Shown here: positions 1-14,100 of the stretch, piece by piece
Layout of the letters: each line of letters opens with the position of its first letter
Numbering within the stretch: position 1 is the first letter of the stretch
DNA from: Membranipora membranacea
Lineage: Eukaryota; Bryozoa; Gymnolaemata; Cheilostomatida; Membraniporidae
Length of the DNA: 64,000 nt
NCBI GenBank assembly: GCA_914767715.1
Contig: OU612072.1
Location: forward strand, 7,192,001-7,256,000
Reading direction: 5' to 3'
Made by a program: the position numbers and the translations under genes
The notes under the pieces: generated by a model
Told to the model about the DNA's origin: nothing
Seen by the model: only the letters and a program-made list of their open reading frames with translations
The model's database searches: none

Positions 1-1289
1 TCCATAAGTTCTAGTCAAATAACTGTATCGATCGACCCAAGCAAGAAACTCCTTGATCCAAGTCAACAGACAATTTTGTATTATGATAAGTAAACTAGGC
101 TGCCCCTCAATATCAAACACAGACAGCATGTCACTGACAGTTGATTTGATGAGTGACCCGTCTTTCAGTGCCACAAGCTGCCGCCTTACTTACTGAACAG
201 CTGCGGTACAGGGAGTACGAGCTTGATTCATTTCTTTGAATGGCATTGTAGGGAGAAACCTTAAAATCAAGGCAAATATTATCTAGCCTACCTCCACCTG
301 ACCTAGATATATAAGCTGATAAGAAGCTCAGTTGATGATCTCCCTCCCCAAAACCCTCCCCCCCCCTCCCGCAATGTATGTGTTAGAGAAAGCAATCAAA
401 TAAACGAACAGAATGTGTAGCTTTGTGTAGACACATCAGATATCACTGATTCACGGCTTACCGTCTGACTTACTGTGGTCTCAGAGCTTCCTAAGCTATA
501 GAACTCTCAGTGTAACGTTTGACATACAGAAGCCTGATGCTGCTCAGTACAAGCAATGAGTATTTATAATCTTTGGTACAAGTGTTGGCCTAACTCTGTG
601 GACTGTGCGGTCTACTAACACGATAAATAGAACACTGCTATGTGACTGTGAAGTGAGCTATAAAGTCAATGATGCAATAATAGACTTTGGTCCAACAGGA
701 ACATGTAATACAGGATTGTTAGTGATGAAAAACTGGTTATTATAGCAACTTTTTATACAGTGTTATCAAATCTTAGGCTAGAAAAGTGAGTCAGGGGATT
801 TCCCAAATAGATGACGCCATCCATTGAACAACATTCTAAATGTGACAAAGAAGTTTAATGCCAATAGACAGTTAATATTCAGTTAATCTTCATTCATTCT
901 GCCAGTGTAATCCATACTTCATATTGACAAGGATAGAATCTAATTGTCGTTGATGGTATATCATTGCCCCTGTACACTAAAACCTATCAACGGACACGGC
1001 TTATGTACCATGCGGAAACAGCCCCTGACCAATTTGAAATATTGCATATGTTCCATCAGTTTATTAATTTGTGAGGCATTCCAACAGGTTACAATATTGT
1101 AAGTTTTTTACGGAGGAAAATGTGCAATGCTTCAACAGCACCACAGTAGCCAGAAAAGCGAAGCATATGTATCTGAGTTGAAGTGATCCTTCAACATTTT
1201 TAGTTACAATTCCTTCAAACCCATACAAACACCTTTTATTTCCTTAGAATTCACTGCAAGGCTGCTAAAATACTGGAGTCATCAGTTAA

Positions 1290-1990
1290 ATTCCCAGATT
1301 TGTAGCAACACATGGATGGCGATGCGCTAGAATAGTTATCTACTCGGGCTAAGCCTTCTCCATAGTTCTTGCCCTGGGTATAATATGTTCAGTGCTAGGT
1401 ATTTCAGTTTTCTCTATTCCTTGTCATTGTTCTTGTGACTTGATAGAGAACCATGAGGAGCATGCGTAGGTGAGGTGATGATTGGTCGAATACAAGCCAC
1501 ATATAATTGTCTTATATTAAGTACAGGAACGATGATGTCAAGATGATTTTTCAAGTCAGACGGTTATCTATCAACACCTTCAGGAATTAGGTTCTTTCAT
1601 CACGTTGAATCATCTTCCCATTCATAATGAAGTTTGTTGCATGCGGAACATGACATTTGCGCATGTTGGAAAATTGTACTGTCATAGATTTTTCGCATTT
1701 TCTATCATGTTGTGATTCTCACAACATCATCAATTGTATGCTGTTAATCTGTTTAGCCCTACCAGCGCTGTTTGGTCGTCAGCGGTTTTTGTCAGGCTTC
1801 CATGTTCTGTCGCTAAAGTGCCAACAATGCAACCAGAAGAGAGGCCTGAGGAGAGTGCCTTGGAGACCTGTGTCTTTTTTGCAAATTTCTTTGGAAAATT
1901 CTGCTGACGTACGTAAGAGGGTAAAGTAATAGCAGAAGGATAAGTTTGAGCACATGTATGGGATAGTAAAATAACAGCAATCATTCACTC
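1290..1990 (-). mobile_element. Degenerate non-LTR retrotransposon (LINE) reverse-transcriptase fragment, unit 1
   Basis: On the minus strand, 1872-1813 reads TGLQGTLLRPLFWLH, a clear match to the RT box usually written G(V/L)PQG(T/S)xLGPLLF. A few dozen codons later, in a shifted frame, comes TADDQTALVGL (about 1789-1755), the (Y/F)ADDTALVGL catalytic box with the two aspartates. Further along is a remnant of the RT thumb, better kept in unit 2 (LYVACIRPIITYA). Frameshifts and stops show that it is dead. It is ancestral to the array, since all four units carry it. The family (CR1/L2/Jockey-like) is not resolved. Confidence 0.72.
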
Positions 1991-3959
1991 AACCTAATAA
2001 CTTTAAATTAACTCCATTCAATGCAAGTAAACATTTGTGCTAATTAACATCAAATTATCTCCAAACTTGCTAAACTTAACTTAACCAATATTAACCCCTA
2101 TATGGTAGCTGTCTGTGTATATCCTACACCAATCCTCTTCAAATATAAAAACCTGTACCTCAATAGTTTAAAATGCTGAAACAAGAAACAAGAAACACAG
2201 CATTGCATAACAGCCTGTAACTTCAAGTTACTTTAAGTATAAAGACTGAAAATTTATAAAATCTCCCCCATCCTCCCAGACACTACTCTCATATACTCTT
2301 CAGGTATATCTGCACTGACTTGTATCTACACATAGATTGTGATGATCTTGAGAAGTTGTCTACTCCGACTCATATTACTATTATTTTGTATATTCCTGTA
2401 ACACTTTTGTCTGATAACTTCCGAATTTTGTCTTTTTATTGTCTTTTTATTGACTTTTAACGATTGTATGAATGCCGATAAAGTATAACTTGCCTGTTTA
2501 ATAATTAATAAAAGTTTGGTAAAGACTTACTACTTGGTATTTTTGGAAGGTAAAAAGATACATGATTGGTGTTTGACATACAGCGCTGACAGGTGTGATG
2601 TATTTTTGAGGCAAACTCAAGGATGCTGACTTACTACAGTAAATATAGTGCTAGAAGAAGGTGTCATAGGTATTTATAACTTATGTGTCAGAGGACGATT
2701 TAACGCTATGCACAGAACGATGTAAATTATTTCTAGCTAATAGAAAATGGATTTGTACAGATAGAGCTTGCCGACTGTTTGCGATATTGCAACTTTTCCA
2801 GCCGCTAACATTATTTTAAGTGATCAGCCTCACTCTCAGGAGGGACAATTTGCACTGATGTAGCAGAAAACTATCCACATGGATTAGATTTGAAAACATT
2901 GTTTTGTTAGCAGCTCATTTCTTCCTTGAAAGCTTAATACTTTTTGCTTCCTGAATCATATCAAACACAAGTTTTATACTTTGGAGATGAAGCGAGGCAA
3001 ATAACTTTGAATATTTCCATTACAATGTGTGCAGACCCAGCCAGGAGTCGTCTGAAGGTTAAGGGTAAGGATTTATGATCCAGGTTCAATTACTGGCGTT
3101 GGCTGTGAATTTTTATTTTGCACTGGCAAGCTATTCATCCTGGCCAGGTCTGATCAGAGCAGGACCATGAATACAGGAGGTCTGCTGAGTGCTTGCAGGC
3201 AGGACAAAGTACTGCCTCTTCAAAAAAGAATAGCTGGCAACGGCAGGCAAGGGTAACAGGTTTCTACCCCACACAAGCCACCTGCCCTTAAGATTGGCCC
3301 TGAAATAGGGTGGTCACATAAAGACCTAGAGTATAGAACAGTCACAAAAACATTTAATTAACATATTATATTGTATTGTGATGAGGTATGCAGAAAATAT
3401 CCAATCCAGTTGATGCAGTTTACACAATGCCAACTGAAGGAAGTCCCTTGGTTATCACAATATACATACTATATTATAAACAAGCTTATGTGCACCTCCA
3501 TCTAAAGTAGAATTTTATTACTCATGGAAATCCCTCATTAAGTGCACTATAACTGGACCTCAATTACAGGAGTATACCTCTCATCTTCTGAGCAATGTGT
3601 TAAACTGCATTATTCATTGCACTATAGTAGTATTGTGTAAGTGTATCTTTCATGTACATATAAAAAAGGAAGTATATGCTTTATGTTATGATCTGTTGAT
3701 GTAGCCTGTCTCAAATACATTGGTGATAATCTGTTTAGAATACTTCACATTGGTCTGTTTATCCGCCTGCATCAAGCCTAAACTTAACCCTCAGTAGGTT
3801 GACTTATTTATTCAGGTGGTATTAATAGTCCATGGGGACTTTTGTTAAGAAAACGAATTAGAAAGAATGTCTTTTAAATCATGTTATCCTTCCTTTTTAG
3901 AACAAATGTTACAATGGTCGAAGCAACACAAAACAACTTCCCAGGAAAAAATACTATCT

Positions 3960-4265
3960 AAAATATTTGTCAGTATTTATTTTTTTGTTTGGTTCCTGCA
4001 TCCAGTAAATATTGAAATTCAGGCATAAACTGGCGACTAAAAATTTATTGCAGCGTATTGTCATGTACTCAGGTCCTTGGTCTATAAGCTTTCGCTCTGA
4101 TTCTAGGGAATCTATTATTTTATTAACTTTATTGACAGCCTGTAAGAGGTTTGGTATCGAGCATCCGAAGTTGTCTTCATCACATCTAATATTTTAAAAA
4201 CTTGCTGTGTGTATAACAGTATAGTCGGTCCTCAAATTGCACCATTTCAGCAGAATTTGTCTCTA
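3960..4265 (-). pseudogene. Decayed copy of uncharacterised ORF (cf. 19993-20397)
   Basis: This aligns to the 19993-20397 ORF of unit 2 but contains an in-frame TAA (GTT TTT TAA context, near 4192-4197) and lacks about 60 nt around position 4215. The peptide segment ...DEDNFGCSIPNLLQ... is recognisable. I know no family for it. Confidence 0.4.
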
Positions 4266-5052
4266 ACCTAGCTTGGTAAATAAATATACAAGACCTCAAC
4301 TAACTTGATTTGGTCCTCAGTTGTTGTGTTATTCTTGATTGCGGATTGATTCTAAATTGTGTGCATATAATTAGTAATTAAAAACAAAACATCCAAATAT
4401 AACATAAAATTATTATTGAGCCTTTCAAGATAAAAATTGAACTATCGAAATGGCCAACTGACTGTGGTATCATGGTATTTTATTGAAGGCGTAACCTTGG
4501 CCTGTTAGATTACAAACATTGTTATGACAGAATGGGATCAAATTAAAACATTATAAAATTAGTATTCAAGAGCCTGGTTGACATTCAAAAGTAGCATAGA
4601 ATTAAAGTGCACGTATAAAGAAATGTCAAGATAAGATTGGTCTCAAAGATAAATCAAAGTTGTCCCCCCTCGCAGATAAAAACATCAAGCGAAGCAGTAG
4701 CATACATACAGAGGATAATACAATGCACTCCACTTAATCCAAACCTCTTGGGCCCTAGAATGCATGAAGGTTTGAGTGGATGGATTACTACTCCTATCTG
4801 AATAAGCAGGAGCTCGGAGTTAAACTATACACTATGTATGCGTTTAACGTCTTAAAGTGAACATTGATTTAATCAAAAAATCCTCATTATATATCTTCCA
4901 TCTAACAAAAAAAAACAATTGAGGATAGATGATACAGTGAATTAATAATCAGAGACAGTAAATAGATATCAGCTAATGTCTCTGATTATATAGGTATATG
5001 CTGTTATAATTATTGTTTATATCAATATAAAATCATTCAATCATTGTTTAAA

Positions 5053-5177
5053 TTATTTCAGTCTACAGTATGCAATCTTTGAAATTCCAGAAGACACTAC
5101 CAGCTGATCACCTTCTAGTTGGATATCCCTAGTTAATGAAATACCAAGCTTTAGGTCCAGTCCCTTTACAAAATGAC
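5053..5177 (-). CDS. Gene A exon 13: last propeller strands and C-terminus
   Basis: The acceptor is CTTTTTGAAG|GT and entry is phase 1, completing a Gly codon with the propeller exon. It encodes HFVKGLDLKLG...LEGDQLVVSS...YCRLK and stops at TAA. The stretch after KLG varies in sequence and by whole codons between the four copies (exons at 21200-21333, 36653-36780, 57479-57612), while the flanks LEGDQLV and RLK are conserved. It probably closes the last blade against the N-terminal strand of the propeller. Confidence 0.75.
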
Positions 5178-8100
5178 CTTCAAAAAGAAATTAAAATTAT
5201 CATATATCCCTAATATCCAGGTCAATTTTGTTATCAAGGATTGGGCTTGGTAATAGTGTAGAGTGTAAAAATTGTATGCTTGTCAGCTATCAAACGTAGT
5301 AGTTGAATTAGTTGAATATTTTTTGTTTATCTTAAAATATTGAGTTGACATTGCCAAATTATGTCGCTGCTTGTTTTTCCAATAATCATGACCTATGGTA
5401 AAGCGTTGTAGCTCAGGAACTGTCACAATTTCTAATTTGAGCAAACAAACAAGCATTGTGTAACACAGTCATTCTTACAACAATTTATCAGACATACCTG
5501 TGTTGATATCCAGTACAGAGATAGATGTGCCGGATGACTCTGCTACCAGCACATAGCGCTTAGCGTAACGTACTACAGCTTCCGGGATCCTCACATTAGT
5601 AGATGTCCACTCTATCTCTTCTGTAGTCAGGTTTAGCTTGTATACTTTGTGGGTGCACCAGTCAGTGATGATAACAGAGTCATCTCCAGCCTCACATATA
5701 CATGAGTTCCGGCTAAGCTGAGTACAGGGAATGTGTCTGATGATGTCACCAGTTAGTGAATACACAGTGAGCCTCTTATTAGAAACATCACATACTATCA
5801 CATGAGATCCTACTAAAGCTAACTTATTACCGTAATTAAAGGTACTGTCAGGATGATACCATGCGGTAATAAGCTGACCTAGCATATTAAAGATGCATAG
5901 TCTACTCTTATTCAGAATCGTCTGAATTACAAATATTTGATTATTTTTAGCTCTGATACTACCTGCAAATTCCCCTGATTGAAATGAAGTAAATTTAGTC
6001 TGGTTTCCCTGAGAATCAATCTGTGATATTGACCCCTTGAATCCTACATATGTCACACCTTTATACTGACAGATGGCCCTGGGAGTGTAGCCTAAAGATA
6101 ATGTTTTGATTGTATTTATAGCAGATGGTGGTTTGATATTTTTGAGCACAGACTGATTGTTGAGGCTGATTATGAAACTCTCTGCTGTTGCAAGCTTCAC
6201 CTCTATGTCTCTACTCTCATTCTCTGGAAAAAAATCTTAGAGTGATTAAAAATGCCTGATTTGATTGTCAAATGACCAAAATAATCTAAATAATATATTA
6301 CAATACATAATTTTAATTATTTGTATTAAAAGGATCTTTGACATGTGTATTTACCAGTATTAACCCATACCTTTGATAGTAAAGAACAAAAGAGTAGAAT
6401 GAACGTTTTTAGATAAAAATTGATTCAAATGGTGTACAAATTTTGGAAATCACTTTGAATGCGTAAATAAATTGGATTTTCGGTGTCCACTCAATTGGAT
6501 TCAAATCTAAGTTATATAAACACACCTTGGATAACAAATATTACCTGTTAGGAGAGGTTCTATAAGAGGGTTTGGTACAATGAGATCACTGTGCTGACTC
6601 TCCATCATTTCTGACAGCTTTCTCTCTATCTGGGTTTTCTTCTTCAGTAGAGAGATCTGAGGAAAAGAGAGTTTACATTACAGTGATACAGAGCTGCACA
6701 GGACCAGTACTCCCATATTTTAATCCCCGAAAATGATTTGTGATCTATAGTATCGAAATTGGATTTGTCTTCTCATTTGTGACAAGGAGCCCACAACTAC
6801 AGGTTATCTTCATAACATCAGGATTTTGTAAAAGATAATGGATGCAGATGAAATGGAGAGATGGATAAATATAAAAGTTCCCATGACAATCACTGATATG
6901 ATTGAAAGATTATTTGAAGAAGATTTTATCAAAAACACAGGATTATTGCGAAAGAATGAAGTAAATAATATGTGGACCCGCACTGTGTCCAGTATGGAAC
7001 TAATTTAAGAGGTTTGCATGGCTTGGAAAAGGCAAGACGAGTCTGCGTTCCACATACATCAACATGAATCCATTTGACAATTGACGCGTCCCAGGTAACA
7101 TGTGACTTGTGTTATCAACTTACCCGATTGCAGGGATCAAACATAACTCTGATTTTCTTCATCTCTTCACAGAAACCAGTATACTTGAGATTGTACTGAG
7201 ATACTGACTCCTTACTTTCTCTTCTTCTCTGTATATATTCAGCTTCCAGCTGTTTGTATTTCTCATTTATTGCCTGGATCTACAAACATTAGCAGGCGAA
7301 TGAATATAAGTAATGATTAACCATATCGTCATGAGAAAATACCATATCCATACTCATATCCTTACTCCTTGTAGCTGCCGAAACCAACATAAAAAAACCA
7401 TTTCAGTTCAGATCAACGAAATCAGAGACCAAAAACTAATCAATCACAGTTTTCTTGCCCAAGTTGTCATTGTCAACAAACAAAATTGAGATTAATCTAT
7501 AAAGGCTGGTAGAGAACAAAACTCTTCACCCTACAAGTTTGGCCCAGTGATTCCGTCTAATGCTGAGTCATGTCCCAAGATTGACAATTTTTAAGATACA
7601 GCTAAAATGGAACTTTTCCCTTCCAACAGATCTAAGATCACTATAGTAATTTTGTTTCAGTCTTTGAGGTTTTTTGATGTCCATGCACCCATTGTCTTCT
7701 GACAATCTAAATCCTTGAGACGAATGGTCCCTCAGCAGTGCCTGCAGACAATTCAGAGGCAAATTTACACACAGACCTGCTGATCACGAGTGTGATGTAT
7801 AGATCTTACTCCATCACCAGTCTCTTCATCCCATTGAGTCAGTAAATCTGAAGTCTGACTTATAACTTCAGTGAACCCTTCGAGTTTCCCTTCTGCACAA
7901 GATTTCAAAGGCTCCAGTGTGGACCGAATCCTTTCTGCAAGCTGGGAGAGTGGAATATACTTGTGTGATGAGCCTGTAACTATAACAAAAATAAAGTTTC
8001 GGATTCGGTAGTAAAATTTTATCAATAGCAGCAATTTAGTTAAATTATGACATTTCCTGAACTATATTGACATGGCGCTGGTCAATCCCAATTCAATAGT

Positions 8101-11100
8101 TTGAGATGCAAAATTAGGAAGAATACAAATTATGTGCCTCTTGTTAATATTTGGGAAATAAATGCAACAAATGTTGCAAAATTATTATTACCCAAACAGA
8201 ATGTGGTTGGTGAGTTTAGGCAGTTACAACAGAACATCTCACAACAGTTTTCACATCCCACAGATGATTGTTCTGCGAAGTGTATGCTACAAAATGTCCC
8301 TTCTTGTAGTGATATTGTGTCCGTGGACTGCGTATGATGAGCTGATGTTCTCCAGTTGTCTGTCCGGCCAACCATTGCAGCTTCATCTGTAAGCGATGGT
8401 GACTGGGCTATATCCATTATTGGTCGAACTAACTGCACTACCTGGTGAGGAGACACAATAAGCACGATGAATTTCAGGCTATTATTGTGGTGGCATTTGT
8501 ACATATAGAACAATTAAAAGGCATCAAATTTTATGGTGTAAAACTAGAGAAGAACCCCCAGTGATTTCATCGACTTCTATTTACTTCAAGCTGGGCTTAT
8601 GGCCGTGCATAAACACAAGATATTTGTAAAGCTGGTGGTACAATTTAGAGTTTTTGGAAATAGGTGGCTCATTATTGCCAGTTTATTACTTCTACCTTGC
8701 CCGCTGGCTTGTTGCCTGCTTGTTTACATGGCGGTCGACTCTGATTAGTCTCAATCAGCACACATTCATATTGTCTACTGTCAATGTTAGCATCAGCTTC
8801 AGGATGAAAACCTGTAAAAATCAGACAGGATTATTTAATGAGAACAATAGACCATGTGGTAAATCCTTATGGCTGCATGCCTGGCTTTTGAAGTGTGTAG
8901 AGTGCGTATGAGAGGACATTGTGGCATGTGGAAATCTTATCAAATAAAGGAAAAAAGAGAGGCAATTTGGAATTCATTTCAATGTAGGAAACCAGTCATC
9001 TCATATGGTAGAGAGTGTTACCAGTTTAAATTGAAGACAGAATACAATAAATTTGTGAAAATTGTCTATTGAGTATTTAAAATTTGAGCCTTTGAAAAGG
9101 GGCATTGATCTCTGCCTTAAATAAAAAAGCAAGATCCACCAGCTTACACTTTAGTCGGCTTAGTGTGAAATGAGCGCAGCAGCAAGAAAGAGCATGCTCT
9201 GCAATAAAGTTATTTTGACTTTACGTTAATTTAAAATAGGCGCCTCCATTTACGGTTCGATAGATTGATAAAGTGAATACATAATGATGGCGAGTCTCTA
9301 ACTAGCACTACATAAGCTGATGTTCTTTAAGACATAAAGATGACAATGGCAACAGGTGAATCAATTTTTTCCATGGTAATAATATTTAACTACATGTAAA
9401 GTATTATAACCTTGATGTGGAGAAGTGAGAGCAATGAGGCCTTCTGCTGCAAGGGTGGCTTCTGGTGTAGGAGGGTTACACAAATCAATGGATGATATAG
9501 AAAGGGGAGCAGGCATTCCCTCTCTGCCATACTCAGAGGGTGATATTGATAGATTTTTATCATCTGATAATGTCTCATCTGTCACCTGATGATGGAACTC
9601 ATCTGATGACAAGCTGAAGTTGGGCTGTGGTAAGAAAGAGTCAAAAAATCAGGGTAAGGGTTAAGAGATATCGAACAGTGTAATTAAAAGGACAACTCCA
9701 GACTGCCTGTCATTATATACCATGGGACATGCACAAGAGATTTTGGAGATTTGTACCAAACTCCCTAGAACAAGTTTAATCCGATTGCCTGCATTCCTGT
9801 TGCTCCATTCTACTGGTCACGCCGTGGATCGGGAGCGACTCAGAATGCAGTCAAATAGACCAAAGTTGGTCTACAAACTCCCTAACATGCACCGATAAAA
9901 AAGTTAGACTTGTAAGACTTCTGATAAATGAGGATTTGAATTTGAAAGTTTATATTAATCAGGGGCAGTTAGGCTAATATGGAATAATCCTCCCAAATGC
10001 AATCAAAGCATTCAAATATGACAGATTTGACAGATGTCAAATGTCACAGAAAACTTTACCTCAAGATTAAGAGCACTGTTATCATCTTCACCTTGGCATC
10101 TGCACATCTGATATTTAATGTTACACCGCTGACAGAGAGGTAGATTGTCATCATCACCGTCAGCGCCTTCAGGGGAAAGTTCAGTAACGGTTGTAGGCAG
10201 GTTGGAAGGTACTGTCTGTAATCAAGGGTTACACTTTTGTATACAGTTGAACATTCAAGGGAAAGGAAACTTGTATTCAAAGTTGATCGCGGTATGATAT
10301 CATAATATTATTTCACACTTTAACACTTTAATTTATTTAAAAATGCTGTTGGCTAGCAGTCTATCAAAACTCCTCCCATACTAGCAAGTTATGCACCCCC
10401 GACAGAAAGAGACAGATTTATAATGACAGCGATAATTTTTCAATTTGACGAAACAAATCTGTTCCACCCGACCTCTTGCTAAGCGATAAAAAACTGCAAT
10501 ACTTACTTCATCTTTTTTTTCTTTACAAATACAAGGTACGAAGTGGTTTGGCCTCCATTTCCCTTGATCCAGCAGATCAAAAGAGGATTCATCGGTGCTT
10601 GTCCAGCTAATGACATTTCTTCGAACAGCTGTCCCTTCAGGCTTGATGGTCCCAGAAAAGAGTTCTCTCTTTGTGTAAGAGTTGTTGTGGCTGGGATAAA
10701 TCACCTGTATTTCAACACTCAGATGTTGACTCAAAAAGAAGATGTCTACCATTGAGCTGTACTTTCTGGAATCGAGCATCGATCTGCTGTGGTTTTTAAT
10801 CGCCCTCACGGAATCTTTAGCGACAAAGTCAGCGATGGATGATTGTAGAATCATATCTAGGTCTTGTTCAGTAAGATCATTTCTGAATGTTTTTTTCAGC
10901 ATTGTCAGGTTTAAAAGGTTGGCATTGTTGTGCATAAATATGCAGTTTCTCACTCTGAGCTCGAATGCTTTGTCTTCAGAGCCAAAGAGCAACCAGCATA
11001 CAGAGTTGAAGAGGCAACTACCATCCTTACTAACATCAATCGGTATGAGATTTGTGACAGACTGGCGCCTAAAATAAAATATTGATGATTTGGTTAAAAT

Positions 11101-14100
11101 GCGGTTAAAATCACAAGGTTTCATATATATATATATATATACAATTTTATTGCATCAACCACCACCTGAAAATGTTCTCCCTCATGTGCAAAAAAAATCA
11201 ACAAAAACCAAGAAAATCAAGTTTAGCGATTCGTCAGAAATACTTTGCGCAGGTTTTGGAGTACCTAGAATCTCAAAATTCAATTTTTTTTGCATCATGT
11301 ACCCGCAAATTTAGTTATCTCAAACATATAGTTATATCTTATGAAATCTTGTCTTCCTATAAAGCTGCTCTTAGCTTGATGCTACATCAGGCAGTTTTCA
11401 ATCCTGAAACTAAATTCTGCAAGTTTTGGTGTACACCAACATAATAGTCCAGTGGCAGCCTACCAAAAATATGGCTAAAAACGCAAATTCATTTACGAAA
11501 TTGGATGCATAAATTCCAAGAGTGGATTCTAGGGTAGTTTTTTGAGGCGGTCGCAATGGTGATGATGTACCTTACACAAAGTTGCACAATAGGCAGCAAA
11601 TTGCCAAAAACGCTGCCAAAAATGGCCAAAATTGCTGTTCTTATGATATTTCAAAGGTCTGTCCCTTGCTCACCTTATGAGTTGCGCTGCTCAAACTCTG
11701 CAATCAGATTCATACATACCTTGGTCAGTTTTTGGTAAAATATCAGCATAATATCTCAAATATTGAGTGAATAACCAAGCTTATAAAAAGTGATAGAGTG
11801 AAAAACGCTGCCAAAAAAAGGGAAAGTGATGAAAAAAATGATGATATGGTTTCAAAACAGCCAAAATCTGAAAGCGCATGTCATAATTAGTGGATCTACA
11901 ACTTTACATGGGTCTGCTATCATAAATAGCCGAGATGTGGCCAACAACGGTTGCAATACCCCCCTATATCACCTGTATATAACTATCATTGAAACGACAC
12001 TACTTTTTCAATTTTGCAGACGCCTCGAGATCTGACTTTGAATATTCGTATTGATCTGATTTTATTATGGTGGTTTTGTATTGACTCAATCAATGACAAA
12101 ATAATTTTCTCTCAGCACTACGCAACTTCCTGATGATCCTTGAAGGAGTGAACTTTTGCTTTACACACTATATAACCTTGTAAAGACGACTATTATGATA
12201 CTATAAAGGAATCCTAAGAATACGCACTATCTCAAAAAAGACACACTCAGAGCATTGAAAACTGGTGTTATGCGATGGGAGGGTCAATACACAGTCACCA
12301 TACAAAAATCAGATCAATACAAACATTTGAAGCCTGTTTTATAGGCAGAAAAAGTAGTTTCACTTTAATGATAGTTATACACAGGTGATAGAAGGGGCAT
12401 TGCAACTGTTGTTGACCGCATCTCAGCTTTTTATGATAGCAGACCCATGTAAAGTTGTAGATCCACTATATTATGACATGCTCTTTTAGATTTTGGATGT
12501 TTTGAAACCATATCATCATTTTTTGATCACTTTCCCTTTTACCGGCAGCGTTTTTGGCAATTAGCGACCCATTGTGCAACTTAGTGTAAGGTACACTGTT
12601 ACCATTGCGATCAGCGTGAAAAACTGTACCAGTAACAACTGACAAACCTTATCCATCCAAAAGTGCAAATGGAAGTGACAAGATAGGCAGGGGCTGCCAC
12701 CGGACTATAACAACATCAATATTCCCAATTATTTACCATAATAATTATCAAAAGAGTCGAATGTAGCAAATTTCTTTTCATCATTGTCTGTATAATACGA
12801 ATGTTGCTGGGCATAGGTTGAATTGGATTCAAACCAAAACTTGACATACTCTAGAATTTGCAAGACGACAACTTTACCATTCCACAGATGCTTAAAACAG
12901 CTAGATTAGGCTAGCTAACAAATACACACCTACTTTATTCTATATAAGCTCCCGTGCCACCTAATGAGCTAAATTAAACTCTAGCCAACTAGACAAACTC
13001 TAGCTAACAATTACACACCCACTTAAGCCCAGATAGACTCCAACCCCAACTAACTATTAACAAGTTAACTCAGACTCTAGCTAACATTAACTAGCATATG
13101 TAGCCCTACATATCAACAAGAAAAATACTTTACCTGAATATCTTCTCAGTGACTCTATCCACATTTACATTGCGCGCCTTTGTACTAACAGCGATTGGGA
13201 CGTGAAAAAACTGATCAGCCTGAAAATAAAAACACCTGATATAGCATGATCTCAAAGCTAAGCAAGAATTTGGACATCATATTGGCTAAGAATCTAATAA
13301 ATAAAAATACTCACTGCGGGTAGGGCGTTGGACCAGTCCTCCTGTGTTTTGAGAGTGTCTGCCAGCTCCCTAAAGTCTAACTTCCCCGGACACCTGGGAC
13401 TTTGAAAACCTACAAAGGCCAAAATATTTTTCTGGTTTAGACTGGAATACAGAATATTTAATTTTTTTCAAGGAGACAAACTCGCTGACTTTGTAGAGCT
13501 TTCCTATATTCAATTACTTGATCATCTCTGTGGAACCATTAAAATTCCGATATCACATAAAGCATATCTACCAAAGTGTTTAAATATAAGGTACAGGATG
13601 TGAGATAGTATATACAGATGCCTTATTAGGAAGTCTATTTTTAATTGGACCAGCTGCCATACTATTCCTCTATTGATATGGCTTCAGTGGGATTTACTAG
13701 ATCTAGATCTAAAGAGCAATAAAAATGTGTGACCAAGGAGTTATCCTTTGATTGATTCACTGAAAAATCACTCATTTTATCTTGGTCAGCAACCTCGACT
13801 GTTTTTATTCAAACTTTACTAAACACACGAATCTTAAATATTTACCCTCATCCTGATGTTCTCCAGATACTTTGCTCGGGACTCGCGATTTTTCTTCTTT
13901 TGGCCTATCACCGGGTTTGTGCCTTTTCCGTGACAATAAGGCGGGAGATGAGTCGTATTTGGCCCAAATTTCATTCCTTTTACTTTTGATATTATAAACT
14001 GTGCGCTCAGCTATTCCGTACTCCTTCGTAATGTCATCCACAGTGAACCCCTGATTAATCTTACCCAAAATCTCAATTTTCTGTTTACCACTTAGATCCT

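Larger units (their letters stand above)
1..5052. other. Intergenic block of unit 1
   Basis: This block lies downstream of gene A. It holds the LINE reverse-transcriptase remnant (about 1290-1990) and the degraded counterpart (about 3985-4265) of the ORF seen at 19993-20397. In unit 1 that ORF has an in-frame stop and a deletion. I see no intact gene in the rest. Confidence 0.6.

Noticed and set aside
1657-1929. Plus-strand ORF repeated in the units (also near 16541, 32146 and 52865)
   Set aside because: It is antisense to the LINE reverse-transcriptase remnant, whose QG and ADD boxes explain the sequence. It has no domain, and its frame is not preserved in its 5' part.
5475-6200. Propeller ORF as a single-exon gene starting at GTG and ending GMSDKLL
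   Set aside because: An acceptor lies before it and the donor CACAG|GTATGT lies inside the last codons. The terminal SDKLL is intron read-through, and splicing to 5177 gives the conserved C-terminus.
8101-8392. Plus-strand ORFs opposite the B-box exon (also near 24402 and 46514)
   Set aside because: They are shadows of the minus-strand B-box exon, which has a coherent zinc-ligand pattern, splice sites and phase.
10543-11077. Plus-strand ORFs across the OTU exon
   Set aside because: The minus strand carries the OTU catalytic motifs and exact splice phases; the plus-strand peptides match nothing.
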